From the NCBI RefSeq assembly GCF_042453785.1, contig NC_091661.1, positions 28,759,501-28,823,500 on the forward strand: 64,000 nt of DNA. The letters run 5' to 3'. Under the pieces are notes generated by a model that was not told where the DNA came from, made no database searches, and saw only the letters and a list, made by a program, of their open reading frames with translations. This stretch comes from Malus domestica (taxonomy: Eukaryota; Streptophyta; Magnoliopsida; Rosales; Rosaceae). Positions 11,827-22,780 of the stretch are shown piece after piece. A program made the position numbers and the translations under genes. Numbering within the stretch: position 1 is the first letter of the stretch; each line of letters starts with the position of its first letter.

Positions 11827-12083
11827 CCCAAAAAGCCTCGTGCTAGGTAGAGATGAGAATATACATTTAAAGATCACTCCCCTGGGCGATGTGGGATGTT
11901 ACAATCGACCCCCTTAGGGGCCTGACGTCCTCGTTGACACACTTCCGGCCAGAGATTGGCTCTGAAACCATTTGTCACATCCCGGCCCGGGTCCACCACT
12001 TCACGGACCCGTTCCACCACCGTAGCATGATATTGTCCGCTTTGGGCTTACCATTCCCTCACGATTTTGTTTTTGGAAACTCA

Positions 12084-12178
12084 CGAGCAACTTCCCAGTG
12101 GGTCACCCATCCTGGGAGTGCTCTAGCCTCCTTCTCGCTTAATTTCAGAGTTCATACGGAACTCGAAGCCAGTGAGCT
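12084..12178 (-). other. 5S rRNA-like segment in second Cassandra LTR
   Basis: This is the same 5S-derived stretch in the other LTR, better preserved than the first: minus-strand GGATGGGTGACCCACTGGG and CTGAAATTAAGCG are readable. Confidence 0.82.
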
Positions 12179-12255
12179 CCCAAAAGGTCTCATGCTAGGT
12201 AGGGATGAGAATATACATTTAAGAATCACTCTCCTGGGCGAAGTGGGATATTACA

Positions 12256-13062
12256 AATTAGTCTTCTATCACAAAAAAAAAATGATGGTCAATAATGTAA
12301 TTTCACAAGTCCAAATTTTACTTTTTTTTATTGAAGTTTCACCTACGAATGATGTTAAAATACCTCTAATATTTATATAAAAAAAACCAAAAAAAAAAAA
12401 ACCTCCCACTCCTCCACGTTCTCTCTCTCTCTTCCTCTTTCTCCTTCTCATTTTCTAAAAAAAAATGTGTTCAAATACACAAAATGTGTAGGCAAATACT
12501 AGCCATCTATAACTACAACTTAATTTATAAATTTAACTTAAAAAATTTAGTTTTCTTAAAATTACATTTTTTTTTTGTTGTTTTAATATTTCATTAAAAC
12601 AAACAAAAAAATCACAACGGAAACGAAACAAGCCCCCAAAAACAGAGATTAGGCCCAAACAGAAACAAAGCTCAAAGAAGAAGAAAACCCTAGCAGCAGA
12701 GAAACTGTTGAAGTCGTCGTCCCCATCGCCGCACTGCTGAGCCAAACGGATGAACGGCCGCAGGGATCCAGAAGAAGATAAGGTCAAGCAAAAAACCTCC
12801 CAACACAGAACCTCCAACAGATGCACGAGATAAACCAAAAGACAGCCCAAAAAGTGCAGGACACGAATGCTCCATCATCCTCCACGAACCCAACATCGCC
12901 GCACCGGTGAGCCAAACAGAATCATATCTTTGGGTACAATTTTTCCAGCCAATCGTTTAACTCCCAACTCCAAAAGCTGACGCTCAATCGGCCATTTCAG
13001 CTTTTACGTTGCATTAGGCGAGTCGGTAGCTGACCATCTGCTGTGGATATTGTCCCTGTCAG
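12256..13062. other. Upstream region of TNL1
   Basis: This holds homopolymer runs, a CT-rich patch (12415-12450) and, at 12600-12900, a more complex stretch with 'cgccgcac' twice (12727 and 12897) that may be a transposon relic. A TNL promoter should lie near the end, but no clear TATA box was fixed. Confidence 0.4.
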
Positions 13063-13538
13063 ATGTCAATGGCTGCTCCTTCCTCTTCCTCATTGAAATA
13101 CAACGTCTTCCTGAATTTCAGAGGCGTAGACACTCGCAAGATCTTCGTCGGCCATCTCTACAGAGCTCTGGATCAGAAATTAATCACCTTCATCGACGCC
13201 GAAGAGATCAGAAAAGGCGACGATCTTTTGCAGCTCCTCTCAGCTATCGAAGAGTCGAGGATTTCGATCGTGGTTTTCTCCCAGAACTACGCTTCTTCGA
13301 CGTGGTGCTTGAAAGAACTGGTCAAAATCCTGGCGTGCATGGACGCAAAGAAGCAGATAGTGGTGCCGATTTTCTACGAAGTTGATCCATCTGAAGTTCG
13401 TAAGCAAAAGAAAATTTTTGCAGAAGCTTTTGCTCAACACGAACGCGAATCGAACGCCGACATGGAAGAGGTGGAGAGCTGGAGGTCCGCGGTAACCAGA
13501 GCTGCCAATTTATCCGGCTGGGATTCGCGAAAATACGA
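13063..13538 (+). pseudogene. TNL1 TIR exon, intact in itself
   Basis: The exon encodes a full TIR domain: YNVFLNFRGVDTRKIF at the start (BB-loop region), SIVVFSQNYASSTWCLKELV with the expected catalytic Glu in KEL, VVPIFYEVDPSEVR, and a C-terminal LSGWDSRKYE. The donor is GA|GTAATT at 13539. Start ATG 13063 or 13069 (MAAPSS); both are in frame. Confidence 0.88.
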
Positions 13539-13630
13539 GTAATTACTGTTCGATTATATTCTTAATTACTTATGAATTGAGATTTTTATAGCATTTAGTT
13601 TAATTCGGTGCTGTTTTTCGTATTACACAG

Positions 13631-14685
13631 GGATGATGCCAAGCTTATTGAGGAAATTGTGGATGACATATATAAGAGATATATCCAAGTCTCGCCAAGC
13701 AAAGATAATGGCTTGGTTGGAATGGATTACCACATAGATGCAGTGAATTCACTATTACGTCCTGGGGTGGATGATGTTTTCACTGTTGGAATATGGGGTA
13801 TGGGAGGTATAGGCAAAACCACCATCGCTCGCGCTGTTTATGATGGAATCGCATGTCAATTTGAAGCTTGCTGCTTTCTCGAAGAATGGTGCAGTACATA
13901 TGCAAGAAATGCTTCTTTCTAGAATCTTGAAGCAGGAAAAGGTGCAGAGTTTAGGCACGTTGGAAAGGCTACAAAGGCTACAAAGGAAAAAAGTTTTCAT
14001 TGTTCTTGATGACGTTGATGAATTATCCCAAATCGAAGCCTTACTTGGAAAGCAGCATTCATTTGGTGGTGGAAGTCGGGTCATTATAACAACTAGAGAT
14101 AAACAATTATTAAGTGGAGCTGGTGCTGTATATAAGCCCGAGAACTTAAGTGAGCCAGAAGCTCTTAAACTCTTCAAGCAGTATGCCTTCAGAACAAACC
14201 AACCCACCAGAGTTTATGATCAGCTCTCAAGGGATGTCGTACAATATGCTCAAGGTCTGCCTTTAGCACTCAAAGTGTTGGGAGCTTTTCTTGATAACAA
14301 AACTGTGCCCGAGTGGGAAGATGAGTTGGAAAAAATAAGGAAAATCCCGCAAAAGGGAATTCATAATGTGCTTAAAACGAGCTTTGATGGACTAGATGAG
14401 TCAGACAAGGACATCTTTCTAGATATTGCATGTTTCTTGAAAGGAATGGATATAGACAGTGCAAAAAAAAGTCTGGACAGTTGTGGCTTATATCCCCATC
14501 GTGGAATAAGAGTTCTAATCGACCGAGCTCTCATATCTGTGTCAAAGTGGGGGGAACTGGTGATGCATGATTTACTAGAGGAAATGGGTCGGGAAATCGT
14601 TCGCCAAGAATGTATCAAAGAGCCTGGGAGAAGAAGTAGGTTGTGGAGTTATGAAGATGTTCGTCATGTGCTGACTCAAAAAACA
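13631..14685 (+). pseudogene. TNL1 NB-ARC exon with 23-bp deletion
   Basis: The ATP/ADP switch domain shows the P-loop GMGGIGKTTIA, kinase-2 FIVLDDVDE, RNBS-B GSRVIITTRD, GLPLALKVLG, RNBS-D FLDIACFLKG and the MHD motif VMHDLLEEMG. The frame breaks just after ACCFLEE (about 13883). Against the copy at 56601, exactly 23 bases between two CTCGAA repeats are missing. The acceptor follows ACACAG at 13630 and the donor is ACA|GTGAGA at 14686. Confidence 0.88.
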
Positions 14686-15540
14686 GTGAGATATCTTTCT
14701 CTTATGCAATGTTTCGTAGAAAGCTTCAGCTTTCGACGAAAATCTATTTTATAGCAAACATGCATTGTTTATAATATTCAATAAGGTTCTTTGTGTTTTC
14801 CTTCACTTTAATTTACATTGTTGGTTTATCCAGGCTACAGAAGCAATTGAAGGCATAATCCTGGATTCAGCAATCTTTAAAGAGAGATGCTCAAATACTG
14901 AAGCATTTGTTAGTATGACAAAACTAAGACTGCTCATGATACGTGATGGTTACTTTGACGAATATGGGTTTGTATCCGAGGATTCATTTGACAGTCAAAC
15001 TTCAACTGAAGCAGAAGATGAGCTTGCATTCGGGGATTCATTTGACAATCGAGCTCCACATGATTGCTTCATAAAACACTGGATTGCGGACTTAAAGTTC
15101 CAAAGTTCTCAGTTGAGGTGTCTCATCTGGCGTGGTTGCCCCCTCAAGTCTTGGCCATCCAACTTCCAGTTCAAGAATCTTGTAAACCTTGACATGAGCA
15201 ATAGTCGCATCGAACAACTTTGGACAGGAGCTGAGGTACGATTTTTCATTTACGTAAATATATTTATTTTCAATGTTTAGGTTCTGAGATGTGTTGTGCA
15301 TGTTTTCCTGTACTTTTTAACAGCCTCTGGAAAAGTTGAAATTCATCAATTTAAGTTATTGTGAAAGCCTTAAGAAAACCCCCGACTTCACAAAGGCTAC
15401 AAGTCTTAAGGAACTAAATCTCAAAGGTTGTACAGAGTTATATGAGGTTGACCCATCCATTTCAGCTCTGAAAAACCTTGCTATATTGAATCTAGGAGAC
15501 TGTGAAAATCTTAAGAGCCTTCCGGGCATCATTCGTATGG

Positions 15541-18270
15541 GATCTCTTCAAACCCTTGATCTTTCTGGTTGCTCAAACCTTGAGAAGTTTCCTGAGATTT
15601 CGGAAGTTATGGAGGAGCTGTCAGAGCTTTATTTAGTTGGGACTGCAATTAAAGAACTGCCTTCTTCAATTAATAAACTCACAGGCCTCACTGTTTTGGA
15701 CCTATCTCAGTGTCGAGAACTCAAGAGCCTGCCGAGCAGCATTCATATGGGATCTCTTCAAACCCTTAAACTTTCTGGTTGCTCAAACATTGAGAAGTTT
15801 CCAGATATTTCAGATGTTATGGGGAATCTATCAAAGTTATATTTAGATAGCACTGCCATTAAAGAACTGCCTTCGTCAATTAATAAACTCACGGGCCTTA
15901 CTTTTTTGGACCTAAGAGGCTGTGAAAATCTTAAGAGCCTTCCGGGCATCAATCATATGGGATCTCTTCAAACCCTTAATCTTTCTGGTTGCTCAAACCT
16001 TGAGAAGTTTCCTGAGATTTCGGAAGTTATGGAGGAGCTGTCAGAGCTTTATTTAGTTGGGACTGCAATTGAAGAACTGCCTTCTTCAATTAATAAACTC
16101 ACGGGCCTTACTCTCTTGGACCTAAGACGCTGTGAAGAACTGAAGAGCCTGCCGAGCAGCATTCATATGGGATCTCTTCAAACTCTTAATCTTTCAGGTT
16201 GCTCAATGCTTGAGAAGTTTCCAGATATTTCAGATGTTATGAAGAAACTATCAAGGTTATATTTAGACAAGACTGCAATTAAAGAACTGCCTTCGTCAAT
16301 TAATAAACTCACAGGCCTCACTGTTTTGGACCTATCTCGGTGTCGAGAACTCAAGAGCCTGCCGAGCAGCATTCATATGGGATCTCTTCAAACCCTTAAT
16401 CTTTCTGGTTGCTCAAACCTGGAGCAGTTTCCAGATATTTCAGGTGTTATGGAGAAGCTATCAGAGCTTTATTTAAACGAGACTGCAATTAAAGAACTGC
16501 CTTCGTCAATTAATAAACTCACAGGCCTCACTGTTTTGGACCTATCTCGGTGTCGAGAACTCAAGAGCCTGCCGAGCAGCATTCATATGGGATCTCTTCA
16601 AACCCTTAATCTTTCTGGTTGCTCAAACCTGGAGCAGTTTCCAGATATTTCGGGTGTTATGGAGAAGCTATCAGAGCTTTATTTAGACGAGACTGCAATT
16701 AAAGAACTGCCTTCGTCAATTAATAAACTCACGAGCCTTACTATTTTGGTCCTAAGAGGCTGTCGAGAACTCAAGAGCATGCCAAGCAGCATTCATATGG
16801 GATCTCTTCAAACCCTTAATCTTTCTGGTTGCTCAAACCTGGAGCAGTTTCCAGATATTTCAGGTGTTATGGAGAAGCTATCAGAGCTTTATTTAGACGA
16901 GACTGCAATTAAAGAACTGCCTTCGTCAATTAATAAACTCACAGGCCTCACTGTTTTGGACCTATCTCGGTGTCGAGAACTCAAGAGCCTGCCGAGCAGC
17001 ATTCATATGGGATCTCTTCAAACCCTTAAACTTTTTGGTTGCTCAAACTTTGAGAAGTTTCCAGATATTTCAGATGTTATGGGGAAGCTATCAAAGCTTT
17101 ATTTAGGTGGGACTGCCATTAAAGAACTGCATTCGTCAATTAATAAACTCACGGGCCTTACTGTTTTGAACCTAAGAGGCTGTCGAGAACTCAAGAGCCT
17201 GCCGAGCAGCATTCATGTAGGATCTCTTCAAACCATTATTCTTTCGGGCTGCTCAATGCTTGAGAAGTTTCCAGATATTTCAGATGTTATGGAGAAGCTA
17301 TCAGAGCTTCATTTAGATGGGACTGCTATTAAAGAACTGCATTCATCAATTAATAAACTCACGGGCCTTACTATTTTGAACCTAAGAGGCTGTCAAGAAC
17401 TCAAGAGCCTGCAGAGCAGTATTCATATCGGATCTCTTCAAACCCTTAATCTTTCTGGTTGCTCAAACCTTGAGAAGTTTCCAGAGATTTCAGATGCTAT
17501 GGAGAATCTATCAGAGTTATATTTAGATGGGACTGCCATTAAAGAACTGCCTTCATCAATTAATAAACTCACGGGCCTTACTGATTTGAACCTATCTTGG
17601 TGTCAAGAACTCAAGAGCCTGCCGAGCAGCATTCATATGGGATCTCTTCAAACCCTTATTCTTTCGGGTTGCTCAATGCTTGAGAAGTTTCCAGATATTT
17701 CAGATGTTATGGAGAATCTATCAGAGTTATATTTAGATGGGACTGCCATTAAAGAACTGCCTTCGTCAATTACTAAACTCACGGGCCTTACTGTTTTGAA
17801 CCTATCTGGGTGTCAAGAACTCAAGAGCCTGCCGAGTAGCATTCATATGGGATCTCTTCGAACCCTTATTCTTTCGGGTTGCTCAATGCTTGAGAAGTTT
17901 CCAGATATTTCAGATGTTGTGGAGAAGCTATCAAGGTTATATTTAGATGGGACTGCCATTCAAGAACTGCCTTCGTCAATTAATAAACTCACGGGCCTTA
18001 CTGTTTTGGACCTATCTGGGTGTCAAGAACTCAAGAGCCTGCCGAGCAGCATTCATATGGGATCTCTTCAAACCCTTAATCTTTCTGGTTGCTCAAAACT
18101 TTGAGAAGTTTCCAGACATTTCAGATGTTATGGAGAAGCTATCAAAGTTATATTTAGATGGGACTGCAATTAAAGAACTGCCTTCTTCAATTAGAAATCT
18201 TCCAGGTCTTGTTACGTTGAACGTAAGAGATTTTAGAAAACTCAAGTCTCCCAAGCAGCATTTGTGATCT
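15541..18270 (+). repeat. TNL1 LRR array, 13 units of 210 bp
   Basis: The phrase 'gatctcttca' recurs at 15541, 15751, 15961 and every 210 bases to 18061, thirteen times with no length change. Each 70-residue unit holds three leucine-rich repeats: LQTLNLSGCSNLEKFP, LSELYLDGTAIKELPSSI and LTVLDLSxCRELKSLPSSI. Some units are almost identical (those starting near 16287, 16497 and 16917), so they spread recently by unequal crossing-over or conversion. The open frame ends at 18104 by a one-base gain in the last unit. Confidence 0.95.
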
Positions 18271-19412
18271 CAAGGCCCTTCACTATCTTAGTCTTTCTGG
18301 TTGCCCAAAGTTTGAGGTGTTGGAATTATTGGGTATTGCTCATTTATCATTATTGAGTACATTAGAACTCTGCAGAAACAATTTTGAGAGCTTGCCTGCG
18401 GAAATGAATTGGCTTCATTGGTTAACAAGTCTCAAATTGGAAGGTTGCAAGGGACTGAAATCAATACCAGAGATTTCATCAACTATAAGGTTCATAGATG
18501 CCCATGATTGCACGGCTTTGGTATCTGTTTCAAGACCAAGCAAGTTTTTTCCGAAGAATCTTTACTTGACATTTTCAAACTGCTTCCAGCTGGTGCAAAA
18601 TCTATTTGAAGATGTTGTGGAAGCTCATCAGGTCTCTCTCTCTCTCTCTCTACGTGCAAAAGTATGAAACATATCTAATGCAAGTCCAGTTTACCTTTGT
18701 TTTCATTCTGCAGGGTAATCCGCAACCTCTTTCCTTGTTTATGTATCTTCCTGGAAGTAAACTTTCAGATTGGTTCAGCCATCAGTGTAGCAGATCTTCC
18801 GTAACTGTGCATCTACCACCAGTCTTGGATCATAAGATTTTAGGATTCGCTGTGTGCGGTGTTACTAAGTTCAAGTATGCACATTATGCATCTGATCTAT
18901 CTGCTCTGTGTTTTTGTACCTTCAAAGGAGAGCATGCATGGCGAGCGCGGTTTCTGCTTTGATTTGCTTGATTTGAGCATCACAAGAGGCAGGTTACTTG
19001 AGTCAGATTATGTGATTCTGGGGCACCAGTTCAGCAGCATCGCGTCAGAAGGAGTGGAGTTCGTCTCTTTTATGCCAACTGTGAGGAGGTGCATAATCTC
19101 TTTTATGCCAATTGTGAGAGGAAGCTAATTGTAAGCCCGTGTGGTCCCTTTTATCCCAAATTTGAGGTGGTGCGTTATTGAAGCATGATACAGCCGGATC
19201 AATTCCACTTTCAAGAACAACACTATCATCATGAGAATTCTGAAGCCGAACTTCGTGCTTTTGGCAAATCAATGGTAAGAGTTGCACATTCTGAGAGGAA
19301 CCGTGAAGGGTGTTGCTATAACGAGGGTGAACAAAATGGAAGTGATACCTCTGACGCAGAGGATTTGTATTCTAAAAGATTGGTACTTCCTGATGGGGCA
19401 AAGGAAAACTGA

Positions 19413-20150
19413 AGAGAACAATCCCTCTGTGTTGGATTTGATGGCTCAGTCCTGTTGGGTCTCAACACTTTCTACGCGGACCTAAAACCAAACTGTTGTG
19501 GCTCTTTAGTTGGCATATGCGGATCCCATGCTAGGTCTCTTTAGTGCTCGTATTTAAAGCCTCGCATTGTGTCGAATTTGGATGAGACGGTGGGAAATGT
19601 GAATACAAGCAGCTGCACTAGTGTAAAGGAAAGAGAAGAGCCGACACCCAATGGAAGAGAGAAGTAAAATGGGGAGCTGCTGCGTTTAAGGTTCTGTAAG
19701 AGTGAAACCAATTAGCGATTGTTGTAGTTGTAGAGAAACAAATATTTTGTTTGTAATTCGTTTTTTCCCTCTTCTATTTGTGAGTGTATCTGGGTGTATT
19801 TTGGGTTTGAGTTTGAGAGTACTCTTTGTAATCTCCTTTTCCTTTTGTTTATTAGTGAAACTTCCTTGCTGTCCCCGAACTGGATGTAGGTTTACGCCGA
19901 ACCAGTATAAATCTTTGTGTCATTTTAATTGTTTGTTTTGTCATATTTTTCCGTATTAGTTTATTGGTTTCAAGTTAGTGTTTCCCGCACAACACATTGA
20001 ACCCCGAGCTTGTTGTATTTGGAAGTGCCAATTCAGATAATGTGAGTCGTCCAATTTGACATTGACAGAGGTTGAGATGAGCTTGTTGTAATGTTAATTC
20101 AAAATTAGAACAAGAGAAATGGCTCGATGTGCTGAAATTGAAAAATTCAA
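19413..20150. other. TNL1 3' flank
   Basis: No gene is seen. Bases 19848-20145 match 24790-25110, the flank after the LRR relic. The shared part (CCGAACTGGATGTAGG, then 'gaaccagtataaatcttt') looks like the tail of an old Copia LTR, so both TNL copies inherited one insertion. Confidence 0.5.
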
Positions 20151-20290
20151 GGGGTGTGATATCCACACATCCTATTTTACTTCTCACACATTCTTTTAAT
20201 TTTCGACTGTCGGATCGGATGAATTGAAGAAGATCAACGGACAGAAATTATCAAGGGGTGTGCGAGAAGTAAAATGAAGTGTGCTATCAT
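20151..20290. mobile_element. MITE, family A (hAT-like), end-truncated
   Basis: It starts GGGGTGTGATATCCACAC and has inverted text ('ttttacttctcacaca' against 'tgtgcgagaagtaaaat'). It closely matches 52068-52215, including the centre 'gtcggatcggatgaa'. The right end stops at GTGCTATCA without the final CACCCC. The flanking paralogue at 25110 lacks it. Confidence 0.75.
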
Positions 20291-20308
20291 GAAAACAAGA
20301 TTAATTAG

Positions 20309-21020
20309 AATAATTAAGTTTTTAATTGCTCAATTCTGTTCCATACGAACTTAGAATATCACTTTGTAGAGCTGTAATAACTTTGCAGCCACAAGACATA
20401 AATACCAAGTACCCTTAATTGCTCTTCCGGACGTTTCTGGTTCGTGTTGACATAAACAATAGATTTTTTAGTGTGCTTGACATACGGCTCAGTACACCAA
20501 ATTTAATAATAATTGGTTGGAAACTTAAAAAAAAAAATTATAATGAATTGTATCATTAATTCTTGGTGTACCAAATAATTTGCCGGCCGCACGAAAAAAC
20601 TTCTCGACATGAATACAACCCAAAGGCGTCACTATTAGCTACTACTAAGAATACAAAGTTTACATGAAAGAAAAAGGTTAAACTATCATTTCACGTTCAA
20701 CTTAAATAATTACACACGAGTTATCTAGTTACACAATTGTGTAAGCGTGCTAAAATGTACGTCACTTTCAAATTAGGTGGGTTGGATGGGAACACAAACT
20801 CTTATTAACCACGATAAATGGGTCAGCACGATTATGCCCAACCCAAACAAACTTATTTTTTGTCCTTTTCAAGTCGGATTATCGAATCTGTCTAAAATTG
20901 TTACCTCTACTCTTTCTTGGCACACCCAAATTCAAACAAAAACAATGAAAGGTACATCCGAACAAAAATACAATAAAAGGTACATCATACAACTCTCATA
21001 TTTTTAATAGAAAACGCGCA
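20309..21020. repeat. TNL-cluster flanking segment, copy 2
   Basis: It matches 1-745 nearly throughout, with small indels. It lies upstream of the TIR relic at 21784, consistent with being TNL 5' flank. Confidence 0.75.
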
Positions 21021-21783
21021 TTATCCTCGTCATACATATGAAAGATTTCAGAGTAGTACCATTAATAATGTGACAGTAGTTTAGAAGCCAAACGATGCTA
21101 TTAGACATGACACATATGTGAGAAGCTGACACTTACCTCGAGGATATTTCCAATCACTCTAACTCATTTTTCATATGAATAGCGAGATCGGAATATATTT
21201 CCGATTTACAAAGAAGTTATTGGGTTGGGTATGCAGATGAAGATTCAACATAGTTGAACGATATCGCGTAGTGTAGAATATCATTTTTTTGTTTGTTTGG
21301 TTACACTAGGTGTATTTGCCTTTTTATTTCAATAAAATTTCACCTCGCACAATCGAGGGTTCTTTAACAAAAAGGAAAAGTATAGATGGTATAGAATATC
21401 ATTTATACTAAAAAAAACATATTCATACAAATTATACTCATGAGATTTGCAGTTGGCGCTTTACTACAGTGACGAAAAATAATAATGCATATACACTTTG
21501 ATGCCAATTCGATCCTTATGGATTTGTTGTGAATTCAATCCTTACAGATTTTCCTCTTCTTTAATAACTAATTACCTAAACCACCAACGTTGCTCTACCG
21601 TAAAAATTAATAATAAATAAAAGGAAAGGGTCATTTAAGATTTGCTGAGTTTCAAAACCAGATTAGTGTACTTTACGTAATGATCTAATTTGCATTGGCT
21701 CATTGACTTCGTGTCGGTCAGACCATTTTCCGGTGATCCAATTGTAGTTCAGTTGAGTTAGCAGCTCAATCATAAGCGAATCG
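21021..21783. other. Spacer before TIR relic, no gene seen
   Basis: This is AT-rich DNA. The last 100 bases ('ccattttccggtgatcca') resemble TNL upstream text near 27350, so this is probably the old promoter. The first part of the TIR exon is missing. Confidence 0.4.
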
Positions 21784-22075
21784 TCGAGGCTTTCGATCGT
21801 GGTTTTCTCCCAGAACTACGCTTATTCGACGGGGTGCTTGAAAGAACTGGTCAAAATCCTGGCGTGCATGGACGCAAAGAAGCAGACAGTGGTGCCGATT
21901 TTCTACCAAGTTGATCCATCTGAAGTTCGTAAGCTCAAGATAAGTTTTGCAGAAGCTTTTTCCTCAAAACGAACGCGAATCGAATGCCGAAATGAAAGAG
22001 GTGGAGAGCTGGAGGTCCGCGCTAACCAGAGCCGCCAATTTATCCGCTGGGATTCGCGAAAATACGAGTAATTTG
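21784..22075 (+). pseudogene. TIR-domain relic (second half)
   Basis: The translation begins SRLSIVVFSQNYAYSTGCLKELV and continues VVPIFYQVDPSEVRKLKISFAEAF, nearly the same as TNL1. The N-terminal half is absent, the usual WCL is GCL, and a frameshift follows AEAFSS (about 21962). The end still reads 'gaaaatacgagtaa' like the TNL1 donor, but no NB-ARC follows. Confidence 0.88.
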
Positions 22076-22780
22076 GATCAATACCGCCATGAGCAGCTTA
22101 TGCTGCTGAATTCAAATCACGATGGCTTCACCCATACAAACTAAACTCATGAAATGGGATTTTCTTTTGACGGAAAAAAAAAAAATAATAATAATAATGT
22201 TTGCGGGCCGTGGGCCTATTTGGACTCATTCTGATGGGCCTTTTAAAAATTTAAAACCGGGCTAGTCCAATTCGTATTTGAATTTTCCAATACGTTGAAG
22301 AATTATTTTAGGATAGTGTTATCCAGATACTTATCTTTTTCTTTCACACATTTTTTTATTTATTTTTGGCAGTCGAATCAAATAATTTGAAGAAGATCAA
22401 ATGAAAAAATTAATAAGAATATGTGAGAGGGAAAAAAATATGTGTGAATAGATCTACCCTTATTTTATTACTAGCCTTTTTCTTTTGCATTTGGTTTTTT
22501 TTTTGGATACTTTATTGTTTTTTTTTTAAATTGGCTTAATTTTATATTTAGAATAAATTCAACATAAAAAGTCATTAACTTCTCAGTAAGAAGCGGTTAT
22601 TTCTTTTCAATTTTTTAATTACTACACTTTTATTTAAAATTTACTAGAATATAGCCATGCACAAAGGGTGTGTGAATATTTTTTTTGTTTTTAAAATTAA
22701 AGGAGAGCATAAGAGAGCAAAAGAGTGAGAGAGAATGTGAGAGTGGGAAGGGAGGATTATTATTATTTTTTTTAAATTAA
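22076..22780. repeat. Paralogue of 2687-3275 plus 10600-10705, empty Copia site
   Basis: It is continuous here but split at 3281/10600 by the Copia element. The join lies near 22668. Bases 22315-22455 are the partner of the MITE relic at 2933. Homology ends near 22780. Confidence 0.7.

Larger units (their letters stand above)
11621..12255 (-). mobile_element. Cassandra TRIM retrotransposon, complete
   Basis: Two 283-bp LTRs (11621-11903 and 11973-12255) start TGTCACATCC and end TTACA, with a 69-bp internal part. On the minus strand a primer site TGGTTTCAGAGCC (11958-11970) differs by one base from the initiator-Met site. A purine tract lies next to the other LTR (CCCCTAAGGGGG). Each LTR contains a 5S rRNA-like stretch, the hallmark of Cassandra. 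Flanks share AATT. The element has no coding capacity and must have been mobilised by another retrotransposon. Confidence 0.93.
13063..19412 (+). pseudogene. TNL1: TIR-NBS-LRR resistance gene, frameshifted
   Basis: The structure follows a plant TNL immune receptor, which senses pathogen effectors in the cell and signals through its TIR NADase. Exons by splice signals are TIR 13063-13538, NB-ARC 13631-14685, LRR start 14834-15235, LRR array 15324-18631 and post-LRR 18714 onward. Phases agree between exons 1, 3 and 4 once one deletion is allowed for. Breaks are a 23-bp deletion in NB-ARC at about 13883, +1 at about 18099 (a run of A in the LRR), another indel near 18250, and one near 18935 in the C-terminal domain (switch from GEHAWRARF to ERGFCFDLLDLSITRG). 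Text at 19218-19412 (HHENSEAELRAF) is probably the degraded end. Several independent breaks make sequencing error unlikely, but each should be rechecked. The 3' end is uncertain. Confidence 0.88.

Noticed and set aside
12084-12178. Genuine 5S rRNA gene
   Set aside because: It lies in both Cassandra LTRs, is diverged, and is not in a 5S repeat unit.
15541-18270. CRISPR-like or satellite array
   Set aside because: The 210-bp period is coding, in frame, and translates to leucine-rich repeats.
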